From an uncultured Thalassotalea sp. (lineage in GTDB: Bacteria; Pseudomonadota; Gammaproteobacteria; Enterobacterales; Alteromonadaceae): 64,000 nt of DNA. Where the stretch lies: the NCBI GenBank assembly GCA_947492575.1, contig CANLNK010000001.1:310001-374000 (forward strand), written 5' to 3'. Each line of letters begins with the position of its first letter. Position 1 is the stretch's first letter. Position numbers and translations under genes: made by a program. Positions 16,730 through 23,084 of the stretch are shown in pieces. Below the pieces are notes generated by a model that did not search any database, was not told where the DNA came from, and saw only the letters and a program-made list of their open reading frames with translations.

Positions 16730-17594
16730 ATGAGTAAAATAAATGGTTTATCTTATCTGTAAATTTCGTCCTAAAAATTAGTTTATCCCGAAGCTCACTT
16801 GCTTCTTGCTCTGTTAAATAAGGGGATTTTGTTTTTTTGTTAAAGCGTTTGGGTAATTCTTCGAGTAATTGAGCTTGAAAGCGCAGGGTGTCTTGAAATA
16901 CTTTGTCTGAGCTTCCGATAAAGAAAGCTTTATCGTATAACTTTGGAGACCCTAACATAGCATCTCTTAGCTTTAATAATGTTTGTTGGGTTTGCGATTT
17001 TCTCTTATAAGAGTTTTCTAGCTCTACACAAGCGACTGTACCGTCGCAATTTAAGACAACACCATCAACCTGTTTTACTGAACTTGATGGGTAGCAGCCC
17101 CGGAATTCACTTTCGGAGACAAAGCCCGACCACATCGGTTGGTGATTACTATTAGCATTATAATTATTAACACCTGCCAGCATAACGAACTGCATGATAG
17201 AGTCATGAACAATGGAATTCATGTTTATGCTTTCTGACGAGCGATAATAGATATCGAAACTCATTAACTCGCTAGCATACCTAGCACCACAGTGAGTTAG
17301 ACAAAATACAACACCATCTGGTGCACGAATCGTGTTTACTTTTTTTAAATATCCGGCTTCTATTTGTCGCCGTAGGAACTCTAATACTTTGTATCGTTGT
17401 ATTTTGAAAAGCCACGTAAGAGTTATAGCGCTAACAAAACCAAATCGTGCGGCAACGATTAATACAATTCGTAATTTCTCAGTTCCCTTTAGCTTTGGGC
17501 TGAGCCAAAACTTGTAGAGCATATCTATTTCAAAAAATCTCTGATAAACATTTGTGTTGGCAATACTAGTTGTATTGATATTGGAATTGCTCAT
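16728..17594 (-). CDS. Winged-helix protein with nuclease-like domain (replication-relaxation-like)
   Basis: A 288-residue soluble protein. The first half looks like a helix-turn-helix/winged-helix region (about residues 40-95: LRIVLIVAARFGFVSAITLTW then YKVLEFLRRQIEAGYLKKV). The second half has a pattern like a PD-(D/E)XK nuclease fold: VDGVVL with an aspartate, then VACVELENSYKRK with Glu and Lys (about residues 188-212). This two-part layout resembles replication-relaxation/MobC-like proteins of mobile elements, but I cannot confirm that from sequence alone. The start follows AAAGGAGATGAGCA. A strong inverted repeat lies 65-125 bp upstream and could be its operator or an origin. Confidence 0.6.
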   Translation of the reverse strand: MSNSNINTTSIANTNVYQRFFEIDMLYKFWLSPKLKGTEKLRIVLIVAARFGFVSAITLTWLFKIQRYKVLEFLRRQIEAGYLKKVNTIRAPDGVVFCLTHCGARYASELMSFDIYYRSSESINMNSIVHDSIMQFVMLAGVNNYNANSNHQPMWSGFVSESEFRGCYPSSSVKQVDGVVLNCDGTVACVELENSYKRKSQTQQTLLKLRDAMLGSPKLYDKAFFIGSSDKVFQDTLRFQAQLLEELPKRFNKKTKSPYLTEQEASELRDKLIFRTKFTDKINHLFYS

Positions 17595-17660
17595 TTCATC
17601 TCCTTTAATTAATGACAGGAGATAAAAAGGTTCAAAGAGCGCAAAATATTTGAGAGTGCT

Positions 17661-17719
17661 ACTGGTTATTTTTACTGGGTGTTCAACTGGAGATATTTAA
17701 CCCAGTAAAATTAACCAGT
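17661..17719. repeat. 20-bp inverted repeat pair upstream of the winged-helix gene
   Basis: The arm at 17661-17680 and the reverse complement of the arm at 17700-17719 match in 19 of 20 positions (ACTGGTTATTTTTACTGGGT). They flank a 19-bp spacer. The right arm overlaps a weak plus-strand -10 (TAAAAT, with TTCAAC 18 bp before). The layout suits a regulator binding site that controls both the minus-strand gene and rightward transcription, or an origin/nick site of the element. Confidence 0.65.
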
Positions 17720-17744
17720 AAATAACCCAATCAACAGAGATAGC

Positions 17745-18472
17745 GGTTAAAACATCGCTTTAACCAAAACGCTTGAGCGCCCCGCCAGTCTTGACTTACC
17801 TTCGGTAATAACTGGCTTATGTTCTTTTCAAGAACGGCTAACAAGCGCAAATAAAAAGCGCCTTCTCGTGCTGCGCACTAACCCACATTCAGCCGCTAAC
17901 AGCTCTGCTATTTTAAATGCAGTTGCTGGCAGTGCCGTAGCACTAGCTCGGTTCCTCGCAAGTCTGGGGTTTGTAGATAAACTGCTTCGCATTTTCCTCC
18001 AAATTTTTGCTAGCAAAAACTGAATCTGGGTTAGTCCTCAGAACTCGGACGGCGCAGCTTCTTAAGAAAATTAGCTTCGCAATTTATCTTAATACGCGAC
18101 TTATTGAGTTATTTCATAACTGCTTTTTATTTGAAGTTAAAGCGTTGCTTTACTTCGGTAGTGGTCGCTTTGCTTGATCAACAACAATGCAACTTCAGCA
18201 TAATTTAAAGTTTTTTAGAATCGATGGTTACAGTAATATTTCCTTGTTGTTGACGAACCACTGATGCCAAACCTCGAACTGTAGCTAAGTTGAGCATCTT
18301 ACTTTTACATTATTAAAACTCTACAAACAGAGGGTAAAGAGCAAAAACTATGGATTAAATAAGATGGTTTGCCTGCACAGCTTTAGCTATTGCTGTGGTT
18401 CAACCGTAAACAGGCTGAGTGTTTAGGCTGCACAAGAAAAAAGCCACACGTAAAAGTAGTCAACAACTTTTA
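17745..18472 (+). ncRNA. Candidate large structured noncoding RNA
   Basis: Within a 989-bp stretch without a credible gene, local and nested inverted repeats are dense. Seen directly: GGTTAAA/TTTAACC (17745-17765); GCCAGT...ACTGGC enclosing TTACC-TTC-GGTAA (17784-17816); GTTCTT-TTC-AAGAAC (17821-17835); palindrome TTTTTGCTAGCAAAAA (18004-18019); a 13-bp stem with two single-base bulges, capped by TTC (18062-18092); nested TGAAGTT/AACTTCA around AAAGCG/CGCTTT around TAC-TTCG-GTA (18132-18197); TCAACAACAA (18178-18187) complementary to TTGTTGTTGA (18244-18253); GCCTG/CAGGC around CACAGC/GCTGTG (18371-18415); TAAAAGT/ACTTTTA (18451-18472). The UUCG cap suggests the plus strand. Ends and promoter are not defined. 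An origin/oriT with ssDNA folds is the alternative. Confidence 0.5.
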
Positions 18473-18583
18473 TTCAATACCAGTTATCTCATTGCTTAAA
18501 CCGATTTAATTAAAATAAGTTTGCAAATCGTTTTTAAATTATTAATGTCAAATAGCACTTAAACAAAGCGAAATAGGTGCGAC

Positions 18584-18994
18584 ATGACGACATTACTATC
18601 CAAAATTTTATTCGATAGCTGCGATGCATTTGTTGACGGCAATGATGCCTCGATAGTAGAAAACGATAATCTTTTTACGGATGTTGACGAGATAGAACTA
18701 GTATTTGGTACATGTGCCGCGTTGGAAAATTCAGTGGTAGATGATTCTAGTTACACTGAAATGACAACAACGAATGACTGTATTGAACATCCTTTTCCTG
18801 AATCATCTTTAATTGATAGCTCTGATATATTTACCCCCGAAACACAGGGATTAGACAACTCTTCACCAGCCGATGATCATGATTGGGGCTTCATGTTAAA
18901 TGACAGTGGAGGCATGTCCACGTTCGATCATAGCCACGGCGCTACGGATTGGTTCGATGATGAGCTAGGCATCAGTAATAACTGTGACCTGTAA
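18584..18994 (+). CDS. Extremely acidic small protein (possible DNA mimic)
   Basis: A 136-residue protein with 31 Asp/Glu, one lysine and no arginine by direct count, giving a net charge near -30. No signal peptide or membrane helix is seen. Short Asp-rich and Ser-rich runs alternate with aromatic residues (DDHDWGF, ATDWFDDELG). The start ATG follows AATAGGTGCGAC. I recognise no family. The composition resembles DNA-mimic proteins used by mobile elements against restriction or nucleoid proteins, but composition is the only basis. It sits directly after the structured gene-free region. Confidence 0.6.
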   Translation: MTTLLSKILFDSCDAFVDGNDASIVENDNLFTDVDEIELVFGTCAALENSVVDDSSYTEMTTTNDCIEHPFPESSLIDSSDIFTPETQGLDNSSPADDHDWGFMLNDSGGMSTFDHSHGATDWFDDELGISNNCDL

Positions 18995-19045
18995 AAGCGT
19001 ATACCAATAAATTTATGGTTTGAAAACGTTAAAAGGGCTTTCCTT

Positions 19046-19171
19046 ATGAGTGAACATATTTGGCTAATCCCAACAATTGCTGGCTTTGATACAATTGTAC
19101 TTTTTGCCACTGTTTATTTTGTTATTAAATACAGCCTTACCAAGCTTTCCATGAAGAAAGATCAAAAATAA
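19046..19171 (+). CDS. Small membrane protein, 41 aa
   Basis: A 41-residue frame, MSEHIWLIPTIAGF followed by a hydrophobic helix (DTIVLFATVYFVIKYSL) and a basic tail ending KKDQK. AAAAGGG lies about 11 nt upstream. The one-helix plus basic tail layout is typical of small bacterial membrane proteins. It is followed at once by a two-hairpin terminator region. No family recognised. Confidence 0.5.
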   Translation: MSEHIWLIPTIAGFDTIVLFATVYFVIKYSLTKLSMKKDQK

Positions 19172-19250
19172 AAAGACCGACATTAAGTCGGCCTAGTCCT
19201 CTGTTAGTTAGTGCTCTTATTTGCCCATCTACTATAGATGGGCTTTTTTA
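19172..19250 (+). repeat. Two-hairpin terminator element, copy 1
   Basis: About 80 bp with two hairpins: CCGAC-ATTAA-GTCGG, then GCCCATCT-loop-AGATGGGC (19223-19243) followed by six Ts. Nearly the same 80 bp recur at 22471-22550. The second hairpin works as an intrinsic terminator for the small gene; the conserved upstream part suggests a small RNA or processed 3' end. Confidence 0.7.
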
Positions 19251-19434
19251 TTGGGAGATAAAGTCAATTAATTCGTAATAAACCAAGATGATTGATAGTA
19301 AAAATACAACAAACTTGACAAGTTCACTGAACCTTAACTATTAAACTATGTGTGGAGTGATTTGTGCAAAGGAGTTGCTGTTTTTTTCTTTAATTTGCGA
19401 TGTTCTCCATCAAATCAAAACGGAGGAGAACATA

Positions 19435-20220
19435 ATGAAAAAACTTACTTTGACTTTTTCTATTTTAATATTAAGTGGTTGCGGCAGCATTGCAAAAAAC
19501 TACATCCCTGATCAAATAATGACTCAATCAACTAATACTGATGGCTACATCAATGTTGATGGAATAATCGATTTAGATAAATTAGACACAGAAGACTTTA
19601 ATGGTTCTTCCAAGCAGTCAAAGCGCAATGATTTTATATCTAAGGCAATGGCCTTATCAGATAGAAAATGCAATTTTCACAAAGCGACAATTATTGCAAA
19701 CTCTCATACTTGGAATGTTGCTACAGGTAGTGCCTCAATGCTTTTAGCTGGTACAGCCTCGGTTATATCACATGCTCAAACTGCATCTGATCTTGCAGCT
19801 GGTGCTGCCGCAGCTACAGGCATTCAATCTTTAGTCAATAAAGAAGTTTATGCAGATGCTTTAGGAACGACAATTATCCGTTCAATTGAAGTCGGTAGGT
19901 CTAAGAAAAGAGCAGCTCTAGAAACGGGGTTGACTAACCCTGACTATACCCTTTCTAAAGCACTAGTTGATATCCAAGCTTATCATGATAGCTGCTCTTT
20001 GATGGCTGGTTTAGTTGAAGTTACTAAGGCTTTTGAAAATCGCAAACCCTCTCGAAATGAACTTCTGAGAGACATTGAAGTCCTGACTCTAGCTATTACT
20101 GAAGCTGATAATGTGTATGGTAAAGGTGATTCGAGTGATAAAACTGATGCACTTAAAAGATATCGGCTTGAGTTGGCAGAAAAGACATTGGCTCTCTCTT
20201 CCGCCGGAACTTTAGATTAA
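19435..20220 (+). CDS. Putative lipoprotein, unknown function
   Basis: A 261-residue predicted lipoprotein, not recognised. The signal peptide MKKLTLTFSILILSGCGS ends in a good lipobox. The middle has an Ala/Ser-rich, moderately hydrophobic stretch (ASMLLAGTASVISHAQTASDLAAGAAAATG, about residues 101-130) that could insert in a membrane. The C-terminal half looks helical and charged. The start at 19435 follows CGGAGGAGAACATA. An earlier in-frame start at 19348 adds a non-signal segment and is less likely. It is convergent with the phosphoesterase lipoprotein; both lie between the two 80-bp repeat copies. Confidence 0.7.
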   Translation: MKKLTLTFSILILSGCGSIAKNYIPDQIMTQSTNTDGYINVDGIIDLDKLDTEDFNGSSKQSKRNDFISKAMALSDRKCNFHKATIIANSHTWNVATGSASMLLAGTASVISHAQTASDLAAGAAAATGIQSLVNKEVYADALGTTIIRSIEVGRSKKRAALETGLTNPDYTLSKALVDIQAYHDSCSLMAGLVEVTKAFENRKPSRNELLRDIEVLTLAITEADNVYGKGDSSDKTDALKRYRLELAEKTLALSSAGTLD

Positions 20221-20266
20221 TAAAAACTCTCCCAAACGAGTAGCTTCATGTTTAATAGCTAATAAG

Positions 20267-22249
20267 CTACTCATTTAATCTCTCTAGTAGACTATCTCTA
20301 TATTCTCTTTCTGCGTCATAAAGAGCTGCACAAACTTTAAAGTCATTCGGAGATTCAAATACAGCTGTTTCCTGCCTATACTGTTGAATCAATTTATCAA
20401 GATTTAAAAGGGTTTCGTTAAAAGGATCATCTCCGCCATCGTTGTAGATGGTAAACTCTCGCCCAGAAATATTTTGTAAGCTACTTTGAACTTGACGCTC
20501 TAGAGAAATTAAGAGCGTTGTCTTATCTAAATTATGGTAGTTCATAAGATCATTAAAGATCTCGGCAAGGTATACTAGCCTACTAATTTTATAGGCTTCT
20601 AGACTTTTATTACGGACATCTCTTATGCTAAAAGGATTTAACACATAATGAATGCCAAGCCAGTCAACAGGACGTGCTAGTGGTTCAAAATCATTAAATA
20701 GCTTTTCAGTGGCTACACCCAAAGGATTATAGGGAGTAGATTTATGTGAAAACTCCCAATCTTTATTACATTTATCCCACTGCTTATTATTAAATAAAGC
20801 ATAGGTCTTATTTAGTCCTTTTATAACACTAGTTTTTTTAATTCCTTTTTTATTTTTACGTGTTTCATCAAGTGGCGTTAAGCTATACCGCTTAACTAAA
20901 GCTTTATTATTTTTAGATTCTCCCAACATGGCATACTCTATAGGGGCGTCTATTGTTGAGCCAAGGTTAATCTCCCTGACACCCTTTTCATAAATACTTT
21001 TAGATTGGCTCACATCATACCCGTCATGCGTATCGCCTGATATATACATACTGACTGGATAATTAGATGTAAGCTCAATAACAAAATCAAAGGATTCTTC
21101 ATCAAAATCCAGCAACGGGTGGTGACCTACTAATATAATTTCACTAGCAGAAGAACTATTGAGCCATCTTTCGACTACTAGTCTTTGTTCTTTCGGTAAA
21201 TTACCAGCGTCAGCAGCCCCAAATGAATTAAATTTATATTCGCCCACTTCATTTACTGCTCGGCCATTAGAGTAACTGGATGTATCAAGGATTATTACTT
21301 CCATAGTCTCATTACTAGACTTTTCTATTTGCAACCTCTGCACTACAAAATTTTTCCAAGGAGTCATCTCTTCCCATTGCTCATATAGGCCGTGTTCACC
21401 ACTAAATGTAAAGCTATTAGTCGCTTTATACTCCCTACTACCAGAGTCAAACTCAGTCCAACACACGTCTTTTAGATAACCTCGGTGTAATTTGTCTTCA
21501 TATGATTGGCAGACTAGCTCGTAGCCTTGGTAAGCACCTTTTAAGCTTTTTCTAGCGGTAAGTATGTTGTTGTCGAGAACCCCAATTTCTCTTAAGTACA
21601 ATCTGTTAAACGTTCTTTTATCAACAACCAAGTCTTCATATTTTTTATAGTTTTTAATATCGAAAAAGCCAGTAGTTCCGTTCTCTCTCTTGTTAACAAT
21701 ATTTGTGCAAGCCAAAGCCCAGCCTGCCCGCTCATCTAGAAGACCATTCCTAAGAGGGTTAAAAGAGCGAGAAATATGCATAGGTGAAGAAATTCCTAGC
21801 AAGTATCCATCATGGTTTCCTGGAGCTAAAAACCAACTTTGACTGTATTTATTCAATAGCGTAACCGAATCCTGAAACTCAGATAGGCAACTGTTATTTA
21901 ATAAATCACCTCCATGAATAACAAATTCATGGGAGTTATTGCTTAAGATGTATGCAAGGATTTCTAAAGAAAACTCATCTAATGAGGGGCGGCGGTGGGC
22001 CGTATTTGCCGCAGACTCTGCTGTTTGGCTTTGTTCAAAAATTGGCTCTGTTAATACCTTCGCTTTTTGATTGTCAGCAATCAGAACCCCTTTTACACCA
22101 ACAAATGGCTTTTGATCATTTTCAAAAGCTTCTGCTGTAGTTGGAAAAGTGGGTTCATTTACTAGAGTTATTTTTGAGCTGCTACAGCCACAAAGAATCA
22201 ATAATAAAGTAGAAGTGAGTGCGTTTTTGATAAATGACATGTGTTCCAT
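20267..22249 (-). CDS. Lipoprotein metallophosphoesterase (calcineurin-like)
   Basis: A 660-residue protein with a lipoprotein signal (NALTSTLLLILCGCSSS). Metallophosphoesterase motifs occur in order: GVLIADNQ as the weak first motif, VIHGGDLL, LAPGNHDGYL (GNHD), VGHHPLLD, and SGDTHDGYD. The first motif lacks the usual D-x-H histidine (D-N-Q instead), so activity or metal use may differ. A domain of about 230 residues without a recognisable family follows. The start at 22249 is chosen for GGAG 8 nt upstream; the codon at 22240 is an alternative. Substrate unknown: nucleotides, phospholipid heads or cell-wall fragments are possible at the envelope. Confidence 0.75.
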   Translation of the reverse strand: MEHMSFIKNALTSTLLLILCGCSSSKITLVNEPTFPTTAEAFENDQKPFVGVKGVLIADNQKAKVLTEPIFEQSQTAESAANTAHRRPSLDEFSLEILAYILSNNSHEFVIHGGDLLNNSCLSEFQDSVTLLNKYSQSWFLAPGNHDGYLLGISSPMHISRSFNPLRNGLLDERAGWALACTNIVNKRENGTTGFFDIKNYKKYEDLVVDKRTFNRLYLREIGVLDNNILTARKSLKGAYQGYELVCQSYEDKLHRGYLKDVCWTEFDSGSREYKATNSFTFSGEHGLYEQWEEMTPWKNFVVQRLQIEKSSNETMEVIILDTSSYSNGRAVNEVGEYKFNSFGAADAGNLPKEQRLVVERWLNSSSASEIILVGHHPLLDFDEESFDFVIELTSNYPVSMYISGDTHDGYDVSQSKSIYEKGVREINLGSTIDAPIEYAMLGESKNNKALVKRYSLTPLDETRKNKKGIKKTSVIKGLNKTYALFNNKQWDKCNKDWEFSHKSTPYNPLGVATEKLFNDFEPLARPVDWLGIHYVLNPFSIRDVRNKSLEAYKISRLVYLAEIFNDLMNYHNLDKTTLLISLERQVQSSLQNISGREFTIYNDGGDDPFNETLLNLDKLIQQYRQETAVFESPNDFKVCAALYDAEREYRDSLLERLNE

Positions 22250-22470
22250 AATAATTCTCCATCGTGAGCGTTGGAGTAAAACGTCCATGTTTTATATATG
22301 TAACACCTTCAACGTAGCTAATAGGATAGCTCAGAAATTTTAGTCTTACGAATTACGCGTAAAATTAACCGGAATCACTCTGCTTTCAATAAATAAAATT
22401 AAACTTCCTAGCTACAGAGCCTCATAATTACTAACAGGCTTACTTTGAGGAATGAATCGCCACCAATAAC
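22250..22470 (-). promoter_or_regulatory. Upstream region of the phosphoesterase gene
   Basis: About 220 bp without a gene. I see no decisive promoter motif. Sequence is AT-rich and presumably holds the promoter of the minus-strand phosphoesterase. Confidence 0.3.
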
Positions 22471-22550
22471 AAGACCGACATTAAGTCTGCCTAGTCCTCT
22501 GTTAGTTAGTGCTCTCATTTGCCCATCTATAGTAAATGGGCGTTTTTTTA
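22471..22550 (+). repeat. Two-hairpin terminator element, copy 2
   Basis: It matches 19172-19250 over about 80 bp with a few differences, including a weakened second stem (GCCCAT/ATGGGC) followed by seven Ts. No plus-strand gene precedes it here, so it is either a duplicated remnant or a stand-alone element. Confidence 0.7.
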
Positions 22551-22633
22551 TATAAGGAAAACTAATGAATAAGGTCTTAATGCCTATGACAAAATTACGC
22601 TCAGCTAAGCCTTAAAAATGATGACGTTTTTAG

Positions 22634-22663
22634 GCGTTTGTTGCACTTTTTTGCAACAAACGC
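22634..22663. repeat. 12-bp hairpin near attR
   Basis: GCGTTTGTTGCA and TGCAACAAACGC form a perfect 12-bp stem around a 6-nt loop, 49 bp inside the right attachment repeat. It may be a terminator-like or recombination-associated structure; no gene lies between it and attR. Confidence 0.6.
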
Positions 22664-22711
22664 ACCCTTTATAAATCAATAAGTTGGGTCGTTTGCTGGT
22701 GGTTTTGTTAA

Positions 22712-22804
22712 ATTCAAAATCCGTTGCCTTTGCGGGCGTGCCGGTTCAAGTCCGGCCTCCGGTACCATTAAAGAACCTGCTATTAAGCAGGTTTTTTTGT
22801 TTTT
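22712..22804 (+). repeat. Right attachment repeat (attR), 93 bp
   Basis: The 3' portion of tRNA-Leu from the anticodon loop through CCA and terminator, lacking the 5' half. It matches 14117-14209 except for one base after CCA. Confidence 0.93.
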
Positions 22805-23084
22805 ATAACTTGCTCAATATCTAAGGCTAACCCTGCGCCTTATTCATCTGTGATCTGTTAGCACATATAGTTTCATAGTAATGAAATCCTTTTTTAAAAT
22901 TACGCCATTTCTGCAAAATGGTTCTTCTTTTATTCCCATGTTAATGGGTTGCATTAATTTCACGAATAGCACGTATCAAAACGTCTTAGCCTAACTCAAG
23001 CTAAATCTTCATCATTTAAATTGAGGGTGCTAGATTGAGCTATAGTTAGCTTTACTGATTAGATAATGTGAGCAAGCAGGTTTT
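22805..23084. other. Gene-free stretch after attR
   Basis: About 280 bp between the island end and the GGDEF gene. Nothing recognisable beyond AT-rich promoter-like sequence. Confidence 0.3.

Larger units (their letters stand above)
14117..22804. mobile_element. Genomic island integrated in tRNA-Leu, 8.7 kb
   Basis: The island runs between two 93-bp direct repeats (14117-14209 and 22712-22804) that differ at one position and consist of the 3' part of tRNA-Leu plus its terminator. A tyrosine integrase remnant lies immediately inside the left repeat, facing the tRNA. Gene content is unlike the surrounding conserved chromosome: orphan lipoproteins, very small membrane proteins, a winged-helix protein, an extremely acidic protein and a long structured gene-free region. 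No intact integrase, relaxase or phage structural gene is present, so the element is either decayed or mobilised in trans. Confidence 0.88.

Noticed and set aside
17828-18016. A 62-residue minus-strand frame in the structured region
   Set aside because: It is Arg/Ala/Leu-rich low-confidence sequence with no ribosome binding site, and it overlaps several hairpins. I treat it as a chance frame.
17595-18583. CRISPR array in the repeat-rich island stretch
   Set aside because: The repeats are inverted pairs of differing sequence, not regularly spaced direct repeats, and no cas genes are near.
22565-22615. A 16-codon frame MNKVLMPMTKLRSAKP near attR
   Set aside because: Too short, with only a weak upstream AAGGAAAA, and no sign of conservation can be judged.
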